From Candidatus Tisiphia endosymbiont of Nedyus quadrimaculatus (GTDB lineage: Bacteria > Pseudomonadota > Alphaproteobacteria > Rickettsiales > Rickettsiaceae), in NCBI RefSeq assembly GCF_964059235.1, contig NZ_OZ060452.1, positions 1-64,000 of the forward strand: DNA of 64,000 nt. The letters run 5' to 3'. The position numbers were made by a program, and so were the translations under genes. The first letter of the stretch is position 1. Each line of letters begins with the position of its first letter. The notes below the pieces were generated by a model. That model had not been told where the DNA came from, did no database searches, and worked only from the letters and a program-made list of their open reading frames with translations. Below, piece by piece: positions 54,759-64,000 of this stretch.

Positions 54759-55184
54759 AATTAATTTTCTTATCGTGTTATTCAGTATCTAGGGAGGAGA
54801 ATCAATTAACTAATCGGAACATAAATTATACGGATGTATACCAATTTCATGCTTCCATCAAGCATTATATCAGTATCATCATGGTATCCAAATATATTTC
54901 TCACTTCTTGGGGTTTTTCGGGTTAGCTATATAAAAACCCACATTACTTGAAAGTTATGCGGTGGTTCAAATCATTATAACAATATTTTTATTTTAACTA
55001 ATAGTATTTTTGCATTTATTAGAAAAAATATTTATAGTATACAAATTAGTTATTTTGTTACGAAAAGTAAAATTTTTATTGCTTAAACACCAGTAAAACC
55101 TTATTTTTATAAGGACTTCTCATAAGAAATATAAAATCCTGAAGAGTAAAGTATTTAATTTAACTTAAAACTATATCCAAACTT
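54759..55184. other. Divergent intergenic region
   Basis: About 425 AT-rich bases lie between two divergently transcribed genes. A GGGTTTTT...AAAAACCC hairpin occurs at about 54910-54950. Promoters for both genes should be here, but none can be assigned firmly. Confidence 0.4.
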
Positions 55185-56033
55185 ATGCATAATATCCTTA
55201 TCATTATAATTTCATTATTGTTAATATCATGTTCGGAAGAAAGTGATAAATCTAATAATAAAAACGAGCAACCTGATAATAAGGCTGAAGTGACTCAGGA
55301 AAAAACTCCACAAGAAGAAAATAATGACAACCTTGCCAATGATAAATGGAACACAATAGTAAATCCTCAAGACAGTCCGGCTTCAACTAATACGGAAGAA
55401 CCTCTAGATACGGTAGAGGATTCTGCTACTAACTCTACTGATATAAGTGATGTTAGCTTGAAACAGATGCCTTATAAACCAACTTTCAATGTTAGCCAAA
55501 ACGATATAGTTCTTGGTAATATTAAGGCAACTGTAGTGGTAGTTGAGTATTTTTCTCCAACTTGCCCACATTGTGCTTATTATCATGAAAAAATTCTACC
55601 TGAACTTAAAAAGAAGTATATTGATACCAATAAAATTGCTTATATAATTCGTGAATTTATCGGTAATAAGCAAGATTTAGATGCAGCAATTTTAGCACGT
55701 TGTCCAAATGATCTAGATAGTTTTCTTAAATTCCAAAGTGTAATACTAGCACAACAAGATAAATGGGGCAGTAGTAATAGATATCGTGAGTTACTAACAA
55801 ATATAGCTCAAATTGGTGGAGTATCCGCAGAAACTTATGCTAAATGTCTTAGTAATAATCAAATTGTTGAAACATTACTTGCCAATACTAACCTTGCTGC
55901 TAGTTCACAAAGTTTTGTTGGTACACCCGCATTTTTTGTTAATGGCATACTAACAAATGGATATACTTTAGAAATCCTTTCTAGGGTAATTGATAAAACG
56001 TTAGAAAACTCTAGTATCAAATCCGAAAATTAA
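55185..56033 (+). CDS. DsbA-like thiol:disulfide lipoprotein
   Basis: The 282-residue protein has a lipoprotein signal (LLLISC, lipidated Cys16), a long acidic and polar linker (17-95), and a thioredoxin fold with the CPHC motif at 127-130. The late VGTPAFFVNG holds the cis-proline. It should make or shuffle disulfides in periplasmic proteins while anchored to a membrane. It is complete and monocistronic. A palindromic repeat begins just after the stop. Confidence 0.9.
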   Translation: MHNILIIIISLLLISCSEESDKSNNKNEQPDNKAEVTQEKTPQEENNDNLANDKWNTIVNPQDSPASTNTEEPLDTVEDSATNSTDISDVSLKQMPYKPTFNVSQNDIVLGNIKATVVVVEYFSPTCPHCAYYHEKILPELKKKYIDTNKIAYIIREFIGNKQDLDAAILARCPNDLDSFLKFQSVILAQQDKWGSSNRYRELLTNIAQIGGVSAETYAKCLSNNQIVETLLANTNLAASSQSFVGTPAFFVNGILTNGYTLEILSRVIDKTLENSSIKSEN

Positions 56034-56037
56034 TATA

Positions 56038-56347
56038 TACTCAAATGATTTGAAGAATTGGGACAATAAACAAGGGGTGAGCAAACGGAGCGTAGCTGAT
56101 ACCATAGTACCCTACATTTTTCTATAATCGTCATCGCGAGGCATCTTTAGATGCCGTGGCGATCTAGGTAAACAGCGAAGCTGTTTTTTCTAGTACACTT
56201 CGTGTATCTTGGATTGCCGCGTCGCCGCTTTCAGCGACTCTTCGCAATGACGTATAGGGAAGCTGTATTTACTAACTTTCGACAGTTATGGCTGAATATC
56301 CCGTAAGTATTTGCGAAACCAATTCTTCAAAGCAGAAGAGTATACAC
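56038..56347. repeat. Palindromic repeat with a second palindrome nested in it
   Basis: The outer one runs from TCAAATGATTTGAAGAATTG to CAATTCTTCAAAGCAGAAG. The inner one (56108-56285) starts CCCTACATTTTT and holds CATCGCGAGGCATC and TTCGCAATGACG. The inner unit sits at the TACCATAGTA point, the same context as at 52815. Confidence 0.75.
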
Positions 56348-56355
56348 TTACTTAA

Positions 56356-56650
56356 TCTCAAATATCGATATAACAAGTTAATACTAGGTTCAGTATCATC
56401 CCTGTTAAAGGTGATGTCACCCCTACTCAGCCATTATGTCATCCCAGCGAAAGCTGGGATCTAAAAAAGTAGCCTAGAAGGATGTTATACCATTTCCCAT
56501 TATTAACTACGCTAATACTACAGTTGTAGTTAATACCCAGAGCTGTCATTCCCGCGTAGGCGGGAATCTAAAAAAATAGCCTAAAAGACTATTAAACATT
56601 ATTAGATCCCAGCTTTCGCTGGGATGACATCGTTTTTGGCTAAGAACATT
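56356..56650. repeat. Palindromic repeats upstream of the secretion genes' 3' end
   Basis: The stretch includes GTCATCCCAGCGAAAGCTGG, a CATTCCCGCGTAGGCGGGAA hairpin and TCCCAGCTTTCGCTGGGATG, nested within ATATCGATATAACAAG-type ends. It is the same family as 32141-32354 and 61868-62076. Confidence 0.7.
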
Positions 56651-56675
56651 AACATATAGCTACCCTCTAGCGATA

Positions 56676-58196
56676 TCATTTCTCTTTAAATGCTCTAAAC
56701 ATCGTATCAGTAATAGGATCAAGTAAATATTTCAGGAGAGTCCTTGTACCAGTGACAATTTGAACTTCCGCTTGCATACCAGGATGTAACTCTAATTTTT
56801 TAGCTTTTGCAATCTTATTAAACTCATCCATATCAATCTCAATTCTAGCGATATAATAAGTGGTAGGATCTTGACTTGGAGCATTTCTGTCTTGTACAAT
56901 ATCAGGAGATATTTTAACAACTTTGCCAGTAAATAACGGCGTTGTTCTAGATTTAAAAGCACTGAAACGAATTTTTGCTATCAAGCCTTCATGCACTGAA
57001 TCTATATTCTTGCTTGGAACTTTTGCTTCTATTATCAAACTATCATCAGTTGGAGAAATCTCTAGAATCGGATAACTTGGTGAAATCACCTGTCCTATTG
57101 TATGATAGTTCAATACATTTATAATACCATCAACTGGTGATTTAATAACCACTCTATTTAAAGAGTCCTGATGTGCATTAAATGCCTCTTTAAAACGAGC
57201 TACTAGCTCTTGTGTCTCTTTTAGTTCAGTCAGAGTTTTCTCTGTATATTTATTTTGTAAGCTAATAATGCTAATCTCACACTCTGTAATCGAATGTTTA
57301 ATAGATGCAATTTCAGCTTCTGTCATAGCTATGTCACTTTTGTACTGTGCTTCTTTAGCTTCGAATTCCAATAAAGCGGCTTTATTAGCAAAACCTTTTT
57401 CATGCAATGTATGCATTGCCTTTAAACGATCCTTAACAACCTCTAGAGTTTTTATATTTGCAACTTTTTTAGCCTGCGTACCTTCGATTTTTTTATTTAA
57501 TTGCTCGATCCTTTGATGTAAGGCATTTTTTTCACTTTTATATACTTCTTTTTTAGACTGAAATAAACTTTCTTGGGTATGTATAATCCTTGCTATTTCA
57601 GGTAAATTATCTTTGGTTAATAATTCTGGAAATTCAATCTGAGCTTGATTATCTCTCTCGGCAATTAAACGACTTTCCGTTGCTAAAGCATGTCTATATT
57701 GGCTTAAATTACTTTCATATGCTGACTTAATTTTTGTATCTTCTAGCTCTATTAATTTATCACCTTCTTTAACTTGATCACCTTGTTTAACAAAAATATT
57801 AGCTATAATCCCACCTTCTTGGTGATTAATTGTCTTCTTATTACCACTCGTTATAACAACACCCAGTGCTGTAGCAGCACTATCAAGAGGAGCAAAACTG
57901 CCCCATACTCCTCCAACTAATACAAAAAAGATTATTACATATACCCCAAAAAGAATGGGGGATCTAGCAATTTGCACTACATCATTGCGATCAACATCAT
58001 TATTTTTAGTAACAAAATTGACGAAACGATCAAGATAATATAATGTATTTTTAATGGCATTAGAAATCTTTACTATTACCTTTTGTGATACAATAGCTCC
58101 CTTTGTTTTTTTCGTGTGTGTTAAATCATTTTGTAGCGACAAAAGCTGTTTAAGTTGCTCCGCTGTAAATGCCGGCTTATTGTTCTTTTCTTCCAT
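56676..58196 (-). CDS. aprE: Type I secretion membrane-fusion protein (AprE/HlyD family)
   Basis: The 506-residue protein has one membrane segment (residues about 74-96; SPILFGVYVIIFFVLVGGVW), then HlyD-type parts: HQEGGIIANIFVKQGDQVKE (lipoyl-like half), a long coiled coil (about 180-330), VIKSPVDGIINVLNYHTIGQ (second half) and a C-terminal beta domain (LHPGMQAEVQIVTGTRT). It links the inner-membrane ABC exporter to the outer-membrane channel. It follows aprD by 9 bases. No substrate gene is adjacent. Confidence 0.9.
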   Translation of the reverse strand: MEEKNNKPAFTAEQLKQLLSLQNDLTHTKKTKGAIVSQKVIVKISNAIKNTLYYLDRFVNFVTKNNDVDRNDVVQIARSPILFGVYVIIFFVLVGGVWGSFAPLDSAATALGVVITSGNKKTINHQEGGIIANIFVKQGDQVKEGDKLIELEDTKIKSAYESNLSQYRHALATESRLIAERDNQAQIEFPELLTKDNLPEIARIIHTQESLFQSKKEVYKSEKNALHQRIEQLNKKIEGTQAKKVANIKTLEVVKDRLKAMHTLHEKGFANKAALLEFEAKEAQYKSDIAMTEAEIASIKHSITECEISIISLQNKYTEKTLTELKETQELVARFKEAFNAHQDSLNRVVIKSPVDGIINVLNYHTIGQVISPSYPILEISPTDDSLIIEAKVPSKNIDSVHEGLIAKIRFSAFKSRTTPLFTGKVVKISPDIVQDRNAPSQDPTTYYIARIEIDMDEFNKIAKAKKLELHPGMQAEVQIVTGTRTLLKYLLDPITDTMFRAFKEK

Positions 58197-58205
58197 ATTT
58201 AAAAC

Positions 58206-59963
58206 TTATTCATTAATGTGGATTACACCACTTTGTAACAGTTTAACTCGATTTTGCATTTCTTCTTGAGTGCCATAAAGAGCTACCGCCCCATCTTGTA
58301 ATACCAAAATCTTATCTACCACCGATAATACAGAAGGTCTATGAGAGATAACAACTACAGCAATACCCCTAGATTTTGCTTGCTTTAAGCAATTTGATAG
58401 GGCTATTTCACCCGCTTCGTCAAGATTTGCATTAGGTTCGTCTAAAATAAGCAGTTTAGGATTACCATAAAATGCTCTAGCAAGACCAACACGTTGTTTT
58501 TGTCCGCCAGAAAGATTAGAACCTGCTGTTCCAATATCTGAATCATAACCATCAGGTAATCTTAAGATCATTTCATGAGCTCCAGCAATTTTAGCTGCCT
58601 CAATTACTTTTTCCGGATCAGCATTTTCAGTCATCCTAGCTATATTCTGCTTTATACTACCACTAAATAACTCTATTCCTTGCGGCAAATACCCTACATG
58701 TTTGCCAAAGTCTTCCCTGTTCCAACGGTAAATTTCTCCACTATCAAGCCTAACAGTCCCTGACGATGCTTTCCATACCCCAACTAAAACTTTTGCTAAA
58801 GTTGACTTACCTGCTGCAGAAGGTCCTATAATTGCTAATATTTCACCAGGCTGCACCGCAAAGGATACTCCCTTTAAAATATATCTTGGTATTGGTGGTT
58901 GTGGTATATGTGGAGGAATTGGTATCGAATAATAAATATTTTCCACAGTTAAATGTCCTTCGACATTTGGAATTGGCATTGCTTCTTCTCTTGATTTATA
59001 CGAAGCAAATAATTGATTGATATTTTTATAAGATTTTATAGCCCCGCTCATACTTTTCCATAACTCAATAGCGTTATCAAAAGGGGCTAAAGCTCTACCA
59101 ACTATAATGGAACTCATAATCATACCACCAGTAGTCATATCTCTTCCTGAAGTATGAACAACAACATAAGCACCAATACCAGTTACCAGCATTTGCATAA
59201 CATTACGGATAAATCTTGAAAAATTAGAAATAGCACCATTACGGTAGCTAGCAATTGATTGCTTCTCCAAAGAAGCAATATTAAATTGATGCCAATTTGC
59301 CGTAACATTTTTCATCATGCCCATAGCTTCTACAACTTCTGAATTTCTATTGGCGATGTCAGCTTGCGTCATACCCTTTATAGAAAATTCAGTAGCTTCA
59401 CCGAGAGTTTTATTAGTTGCAGCTGCATTAAAGAAAGCCGTAGATACAATAATAATAGCCCCAACTAATGTAAGGATTCCAATATATGGATGAATTAAGA
59501 AAATTACTATTATGTAGACAATACTCCAAGGAGCATCAAATAAAGTATTAATACCAGTGCTAGTTAGAAAGGTTTTTACTGTTTGAAAATCACGAAGTAA
59601 CTGACTAGCACCCATATTAGTACGAGTTGCAGAGGCTGAAATAGAGTGACCAAAAATTACAGGAGCAATTGTTTTATCCAACCATTCACCAACTTTAATT
59701 AGGGTGAATGATCTAGCAACTTGCAATAACCCATAAATAAAATAGATCGTACCAATAATAATAGACAACCACATTAATGTAAATAAGTTACCACTTCCTA
59801 TAACCCGATCAAGAACTTGCAAGGAATAAAGAGGCGTTATCAACATTAACAAGTTAATAACAAACGCAAAACTAAAAACTATCCAAAATGCAATTTTGCA
59901 CTTCTCAAGAGCGGTAGTTAGGGGATTTATTACTTGAGATACTAATGCACTATTATTTCTCAT
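58206..59963 (-). CDS. aprD: Type I secretion ABC transporter (AprD/PrtD family)
   Basis: The 585-residue protein has a six-helix membrane domain (residues about 25-310) and an ATPase domain: Walker A GPSAAGKST (about 388-396), signature LSGGQKQR, Walker B LLILDEPNANLDE, and the switch His in VVISHRPSV. A proline-rich insert (IPIPPHIPQPPIPRYI) lies just before the ATPase domain. It powers one-step export with the fusion protein encoded next. It is the first gene of the pair. Confidence 0.92.
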   Translation of the reverse strand: MRNNSALVSQVINPLTTALEKCKIAFWIVFSFAFVINLLMLITPLYSLQVLDRVIGSGNLFTLMWLSIIIGTIYFIYGLLQVARSFTLIKVGEWLDKTIAPVIFGHSISASATRTNMGASQLLRDFQTVKTFLTSTGINTLFDAPWSIVYIIVIFLIHPYIGILTLVGAIIIVSTAFFNAAATNKTLGEATEFSIKGMTQADIANRNSEVVEAMGMMKNVTANWHQFNIASLEKQSIASYRNGAISNFSRFIRNVMQMLVTGIGAYVVVHTSGRDMTTGGMIMSSIIVGRALAPFDNAIELWKSMSGAIKSYKNINQLFASYKSREEAMPIPNVEGHLTVENIYYSIPIPPHIPQPPIPRYILKGVSFAVQPGEILAIIGPSAAGKSTLAKVLVGVWKASSGTVRLDSGEIYRWNREDFGKHVGYLPQGIELFSGSIKQNIARMTENADPEKVIEAAKIAGAHEMILRLPDGYDSDIGTAGSNLSGGQKQRVGLARAFYGNPKLLILDEPNANLDEAGEIALSNCLKQAKSRGIAVVVISHRPSVLSVVDKILVLQDGAVALYGTQEEMQNRVKLLQSGVIHINE

Positions 59964-60262
59964 ATTACCATTGTTATATTATATTTTTCTGAATTATAAT
60001 CTATATCATCTAACACAAATTAAATTATCCTGTCCTGATAATAGTAGTTATCCGAACCTGACGGCTTCCCAGCTCTATTATATTTTTTTACTGCTGATTA
60101 GTAAAAATTATACTATTTGTAATATTTTTATTGAACTCTACACTATACGCAAAATAAATAATATGGCAACCTCTTTATTAGACTTAGAGCCTAAAAGTAA
60201 TATAAATAACCTAATTAACCTGAATTCGATGTAACTTGTTAAATCGAATTCAGGTTAATTAA
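59964..60262. other. Intergenic region with a hairpin after asd
   Basis: A strong hairpin at about 60218-60258 (AACCTGAATTCGATGTAAC with its inverse) lies just after asd and could stop its transcription; the same arms form the ends of element A. The remaining sequence is AT-rich and likely holds the aprD promoter. A 23-codon plus-strand frame from 60162 ends in the hairpin and is not convincing. Confidence 0.5.
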
Positions 60263-61288
60263 TTACTTTTTCGATAAATATCCTTTTATCAATTCCTCAG
60301 CGATTTGCACAGCGTTTAAAGCTGCTCCTTTACGTAAATTATCTGCTGTAATCCATAAATTAATGGTATTTTTTTGACTATGATCATTTCTAATTCGTGA
60401 AACATAAACAAAATCTTTACCAACAACATCTATGGGAGGAACATATTGTGTTTTATCCAAATGAGAATTAACTACAATAGAGTCTGATTCTTTTAGTATT
60501 TCTTCTATTTCTTTAGCATCTATCTTTCCACTAAACTCAACATTAACTGAAATAGAATGACCAACAAACACCGGCACTCTCACGCAAGTTACACTAGATT
60601 TAGCATGTGATCCTATAATTTTTTCTAATTCCAAGGAAATCTTAGATTCTTCACTAGTAGAACCATCTTCATTAAAACTACCTATATAAGGAAATAAATT
60701 AAAAGCTATTTGCCTAGGAAAAATTTTAGGAGTGATGTCACTAAAAACATATTTTGCCTTAGTTTGCTCGTAAAGTTCATCCATTCCTCTTTTCCCTGCT
60801 CCTGAAACCGACTGATAAGTCGATATCACCATTCTCTTAATCTTTACTGCATTATCCAAAGGCTTTAATACAGTAGCTATAGGAGCAGTACAACAATTCG
60901 GATTAGCTATAATATTTTTAATAGTATAATCTTTTAGGCTCGCTAGATTGGCTTCTGGAACTATCAAAGGAACATCAGAATCAAGCCTGAAAAATGACGA
61001 TTTATCGATAACTATGCAACCTTGCTCGACAACTTTGGGTATATATTTCATTGATATTTCTGATCCAGCTGCAAAAAAAGCAATATCTATTTTACTAAAA
61101 TCTACACTATCTATATCAAATATTTTTATACTATCTTCCCCAAAACTAACCTCTTTACCTTTAGATTCACTCGATGCTACAGCATAGAGTTTATTAATTG
61201 GAAAACACCTCTCAAACAAAATCTCTAAAGTCTCACGTCCAACATTACCCGACGCACCAATTACCGCAATATTATATTGTTTTGTCAT
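60263..61288 (-). CDS. asd: Aspartate-semialdehyde dehydrogenase
   Basis: The 341-residue enzyme makes aspartate semialdehyde from aspartyl phosphate, a step toward diaminopimelate for peptidoglycan and lysine. The NADP-binding [11 protein letters not shown] lies at residues 11-21, the catalytic Cys in NPNCCTAP (Cys132), and the substrate-side [13 protein letters not shown] near residue 240. Cys-Thr follows the usual Cys. It is complete. Together with murA it indicates that wall precursors are still made. Confidence 0.94.
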   Translation of the reverse strand: MTKQYNIAVIGASGNVGRETLEILFERCFPINKLYAVASSESKGKEVSFGEDSIKIFDIDSVDFSKIDIAFFAAGSEISMKYIPKVVEQGCIVIDKSSFFRLDSDVPLIVPEANLASLKDYTIKNIIANPNCCTAPIATVLKPLDNAVKIKRMVISTYQSVSGAGKRGMDELYEQTKAKYVFSDITPKIFPRQIAFNLFPYIGSFNEDGSTSEESKISLELEKIIGSHAKSSVTCVRVPVFVGHSISVNVEFSGKIDAKEIEEILKESDSIVVNSHLDKTQYVPPIDVVGKDFVYVSRIRNDHSQKNTINLWITADNLRKGAALNAVQIAEELIKGYLSKK

Positions 61289-61361
61289 CTACATTTATCT
61301 TTTTATCATTCTTATATATCTGTTAGTATATGTCATTCCCTAATTTTTAACCTATAGTTAA

Positions 61362-61456
61362 TTCAGTTGGATTTGCTACTAGGCGTGAGGAGCGAAGCAT
61401 ACATTCAGTACGTGAGCGATCGAACAACGACGTAGCAAACCAAATCAATTGACTAT
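61362..61456. repeat. Palindromic repeat between asd and the HIT gene
   Basis: ATAGTTAATTCAGTTGGATT pairs with AATCAATTGACTAT at the other end, with inner arms TTTGCTAC and GTAGCAAA. It is related to 41308-41389. Confidence 0.7.
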
Positions 61457-61803
61457 ATCAGCTTAGAAATAGTTCTCCCCCCTATAATATGGAAATGAAA
61501 ATGGAACACACTCTGTCCAGACTTTACCCCTTTATTAGTAATCAAACGATAGCCATCTTGATCTAAACCAACTAGCGAGGCAATATAGGATAGTTTGGTG
61601 AAATAATCTTTAATTTCATCGCTAGAAGCTTTAAGGATAAAATCACTATAGTCAATATACTCCTTTTTTGGTATAATTATTATATGTATAGGTGCTACAG
61701 GATTTATATCATTAAATGCTATTAAATTATCATCTTCATATATTATCTCTGCTGGAATATCTTTACCAATAATTTTTACAAAAACATTATTCTTGTCATA
61801 CAT
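61453..61803 (-). CDS. HIT-family protein (histidine triad hydrolase)
   Basis: The 116-residue protein has the triad HFHFHIIGG at the C-terminus and the N-terminal half KIIGKDIPAEIIYEDDNLIA, DINPVAPIHIIIIPKKEY. It belongs to the HINT branch, small phosphoramidase-type nucleotide hydrolases. Its 3' end touches the palindromic repeat 61362-61456. The family is common in rickettsias; the exact substrate is not known. Confidence 0.9.
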   Translation of the reverse strand: MYDKNNVFVKIIGKDIPAEIIYEDDNLIAFNDINPVAPIHIIIIPKKEYIDYSDFILKASSDEIKDYFTKLSYIASLVGLDQDGYRLITNKGVKSGQSVFHFHFHIIGGRTISKLI

Positions 61804-61867
61804 ATTATACTCTCATTTATATTATCTACTCCCAAATACTATTAGCAACACAGATGTTGGTAATAGT

Positions 61868-62076
61868 TGACCTCAAGTATTGATGTAATAAATTAATAGT
61901 AAGCTCAAGTAATCACCACCATCAGGGGTGATGTCACCCCTGTTGCCATTATGTCATCCCAGCGAAAGCTGGGATCTAAAATGTTTAAAGCACCTTCTTT
62001 GTCTATTTCTTTAGATACCAGCTTTCGCTGGGATGACACCCTAGGCTATTAAATTGATGTCTTATATCAAACTGAG
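61868..62076. repeat. Palindromic repeat (ACCTC...GAGAT ends)
   Basis: It starts GACCTCAAGTATTGATGTAA and includes TGTCATCCCAGCGAAAGCTG with its inverse CAGCTTTCGCTGGGATGACA. It is the same family as 32141-32354. Confidence 0.75.
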
Positions 62077-62080
62077 ATTA

Positions 62081-62446
62081 CTATAACACATTTTTTTCAT
62101 CCACTAAGCGTTCTAAAAATTTTAATTCAGCTTCTATCTCAGATTTTGCTAATATTATGTCTGTAAGCTGGTATTTCTTTTTTTGCAAATCATATTCTCT
62201 CATATCATCGCTGAAAAAACCGAATATTAACATAATGGCGAATTGACTTACAGAAATAAAATTAGTACAACCTAAATTTGATATAATAATACTTAATATC
62301 AAAGTAATTATTAGTGGTAACCACATTCTATGATAGAATGCCCAAAACACGCTTAAAAACGCAGCAAATAATGAAAAACCTTGCTTGATAAGAATAAAAT
62401 CGTTATCCTTTTTTTGAGGATTAACATATATTGAATAAATATTCAT
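62081..62446 (-). CDS. DUF2628-type membrane protein
   Basis: The 121-residue protein has two to three hydrophobic segments (FSLFAAFLSVFWAFYHRMWL, PLIITLILSIIISNLGC, ISVSQFAIMLIFGFF). The FWAFYHRMW motif is typical of the DUF2628 family of small inner-membrane proteins of unknown function. It is divergent from hslV, with 90 bases between the starts. Confidence 0.75.
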   Translation of the reverse strand: MNIYSIYVNPQKKDNDFILIKQGFSLFAAFLSVFWAFYHRMWLPLIITLILSIIISNLGCTNFISVSQFAIMLIFGFFSDDMREYDLQKKKYQLTDIILAKSEIEAELKFLERLVDEKNVL

Positions 62447-62536
62447 AGGAAAGTCTTGTAATTACGATATTAAATGATTACTTAAATACCATAATAATAA
62501 ACAAATAGCCAAACATCAATATTTAAAAGATTCTTT

Positions 62537-63118
62537 ATGTCAGATAACTCGCCCGGCCCTGTCACATTACACGGGACTACTATACTTTGTTTAAGAAAAG
62601 GGGGGAATGTTGTAATCGCAGCGGATGGTCAGGTCTCCCATGGTAATACAATTTTAAAATCTACAGCAAAAAAATTAAGAGTCATGTTCAATAATAGTAT
62701 TATTGCTGGCTTCGCTGGATCTACTGCAGATGCTCTAACTTTATTTGAAAAATTAGAATTAAAGTTGGAGAAATATTCGTATCAGTTACTGAGAAGTGCT
62801 GTAGAACTGGCAAAAGATTGGCGTAGCGATAAATATTTACGTAAACTTGAAGCAATGATGATCGTTGCAGATCAAAAAAATATATTAATTTTAACTGGTA
62901 ATGGCGATGTAGTTGAACCTGATGGTGATGCTGCTGCCATTGGCTCTGGTGGATTATATGCACTGTCTGCTGCTAGAGGTTTAATGTCTTTTGACAATGA
63001 CCTAACTGCAGAAGAGATTGCTTTAAAATCAATGAATATTGCAGCTGATATCTGTGTTTTCTCTAATCATAATATTATTCTAGAAAAAGTTAAAGTAGAA
63101 AAAGTTAAAGTTATATGA
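62537..63118 (+). CDS. hslV: HslV peptidase subunit (ClpQ)
   Basis: The 193-residue proteasome-like peptidase has a 13-residue propeptide, then Thr14 in [13 protein letters not shown] as the catalytic N-terminal threonine. It also has [34 protein letters not shown], and [16 protein letters not shown]. With HslU it forms an ATP-dependent protease in the cytoplasm. Its stop overlaps the hslU start (ATGA), so the two are coupled. The C-terminal KVEKVKVI is a short lysine-valine repeat. Confidence 0.95.
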   Translation: MSDNSPGPVTLHGTTILCLRKGGNVVIAADGQVSHGNTILKSTAKKLRVMFNNSIIAGFAGSTADALTLFEKLELKLEKYSYQLLRSAVELAKDWRSDKYLRKLEAMMIVADQKNILILTGNGDVVEPDGDAAAIGSGGLYALSAARGLMSFDNDLTAEEIALKSMNIAADICVFSNHNIILEKVKVEKVKVI

Positions 63119-64000
63119 GTATTAATCTTAAAAAAAAATCTATGGGATTAACTCCCGCTAAAATCGTAGCTGAACTTGATAGATTCATTGTTGGGCAATA
63201 TAAAGCTAAAAAAGCTGTTGCGATAGCGTTGCGGAATCGCTGCAGACGTAGGAATGTAGACGAACCACTTCGTCAAGAAATCGTGCCGAAAAATATTTTA
63301 ATGATAGGACCAACTGGCGTAGGTAAGACTGAAATCGCTAGGCGGCTTGCTAAGCTTAGCGGCTCACCATTTCTTAAAGTAGAAGCAACAAAATTCACTG
63401 AAGTAGGATATGTTGGACGAGATGTTGAGTCAATAATACGAGACTTAGTGGAAATAGCTGTTAACACACAAAAAGCTAATGCTAAAAAAGCAGTGATTGC
63501 TAATGCAAATTTAAAAACTGTAGAAAGGATTTTGGATGCTTTAGTCGGCAAATCAGCATCAACTGAAACTAGAGAAAAATTCTGTCGCAAGCTTGAAAAA
63601 GGTGAACTTGACAATACTGAAATTGAAATAAATATAACAGATTCAGGGGGCTTATTTGGTAGTAGTAATTTTGAAATTCCTGGTATGCCAGGAGCGGCCA
63701 TGGGCGTCTTAAATATTTCTGATATGATCGGCAAAGCTATCGGTACTAATAAAACAAAAACTAAGAAAATGCTGGTTAAAGATGCTCTTTTAATTATTTC
63801 TGCTGAAGAGTCAGAAAAATTGATCGATCAAGAAAAAATTACTCAAGATGCCTTAGTGCTAGTACAAAATGATGGTATAGTATTTTTGGATGAAATAGAT
63901 AAAATCACCTCAAGATCTGAGGGAAAAAGTTCAGAAATTAGTAGAGAAGGAGTGCAGAGAGATTTATTGCCTATTATTGAGGGTACAACAGTTAATACAA
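63115..64000 (+). CDS. hslU: HslU ATPase subunit (ClpY), partial
   Basis: The first 295 residues of the AAA+ unfoldase are present; the rest lies beyond the window. Seen are the start [27 protein letters not shown], Walker A ([14 protein letters not shown]), [18 protein letters not shown], the I domain, and Walker B ([13 protein letters not shown]) near the end. It is coupled to hslV by a 4-base overlap. It unfolds substrates for HslV. Confidence 0.95.
   Translation, partial: MSINLKKKSMGLTPAKIVAELDRFIVGQYKAKKAVAIALRNRCRRRNVDEPLRQEIVPKNILMIGPTGVGKTEIARRLAKLSGSPFLKVEATKFTEVGYVGRDVESIIRDLVEIAVNTQKANAKKAVIANANLKTVERILDALVGKSASTETREKFCRKLEKGELDNTEIEINITDSGGLFGSSNFEIPGMPGAAMGVLNISDMIGKAIGTNKTKTKKMLVKDALLIISAEESEKLIDQEKITQDALVLVQNDGIVFLDEIDKITSRSEGKSSEISREGVQRDLLPIIEGTTVNT

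Noticed and set aside
59971-60234. Plus-strand 87-codon frame between aprD and asd
   Set aside because: The translation is Tyr/Leu/Asn-rich and AT-driven, without a ribosome site, and it ends in a palindromic hairpin.
63273-63734. Minus-strand open frame of 153 codons
   Set aside because: It lies entirely inside hslU, whose plus-strand frame has clear Walker motifs; the minus frame has no recognisable features.

Overview
The window looks like part of the chromosome of an obligate intracellular Rickettsiales bacterium, most likely a Rickettsia or close relative with a large, repeat-loaded genome such as the symbiotic lineages. The reasons are AT-rich DNA, typical alphaproteobacterial or rickettsial housekeeping genes (short-form proS, cmk-rpsA, murA, carD, pleD, xerD, asd, hslVU, aprDE-type secretion genes), many palindromic repeats of the Rickettsia palindromic element (RPE) kind, some translated inside genes, and a heavy load of insertion sequences, ankyrin genes and AAA-ATPase/nuclease genes. 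No rRNA is present; four tRNAs are (Ile-GAT, Lys-TTT, Cys-GCA, Val-GAC).

Layout. 1-3150: a broken spoT-like gene, an intact IS982, an IS21 fragment, and the first 42 codons of folA cut by that IS21. 3153-4960: a decaying folate operon (folB, folKP, folA remnant), with folE kept at 27643. 4990-13612: a small inverted-repeat element, an IS110 remnant, an ankyrin gene, a displaced phage gene fragment, a large AAA-ATPase/PD-(D/E)XK gene, and IS982 nested in a second IS21 that is itself nested in a third IS21. 13789-23824: a podovirus-like virion module (terminases, coiled-coil protein, portal, small Bbp19-like protein, Rpn nuclease, scaffold, capsid, IS630, head or tail proteins), cut on the right by IS21. 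23825-25855: IS21, IS256 and IS982 pieces fused together. 26007-28618: proS-folE flanked by two related multi-hairpin elements. 28565-30364: a heme-copper-oxidase-like membrane protein and two tRNAs. 30484-32354: an IS1111/IS110 element inside a palindromic repeat. 32499-42447: conserved housekeeping genes separated by palindromic repeats, with an apparent ORF-less group II intron at about 36253-36888. 42484-49875: two intact IS21 copies and a second AAA-ATPase/nuclease gene. 50125-63118 onward: a cysQ pseudogene, two secreted DUF2608-like proteins, an unknown protein carrying an RPE, a DsbA-like lipoprotein, a type I secretion pair, asd, HIT, DUF2628, hslV and the start of hslU.

The most notable points are: (1) two multi-hairpin elements flanking proS-folE whose stems differ by compensating changes; (2) a group II intron-like RNA without a reverse transcriptase, sitting in a palindromic repeat; (3) an IS1111-type element, expected to be RNA-guided, inserted in the same class of repeat; (4) a podovirus-like structural gene cluster in a Rickettsiales genome; (5) palindromic elements translated inside folB, an oxidase-like gene and a 630-residue protein; and (6) stepwise decay of the folate operon. 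All calls come from reading the sequence; no database search was possible.
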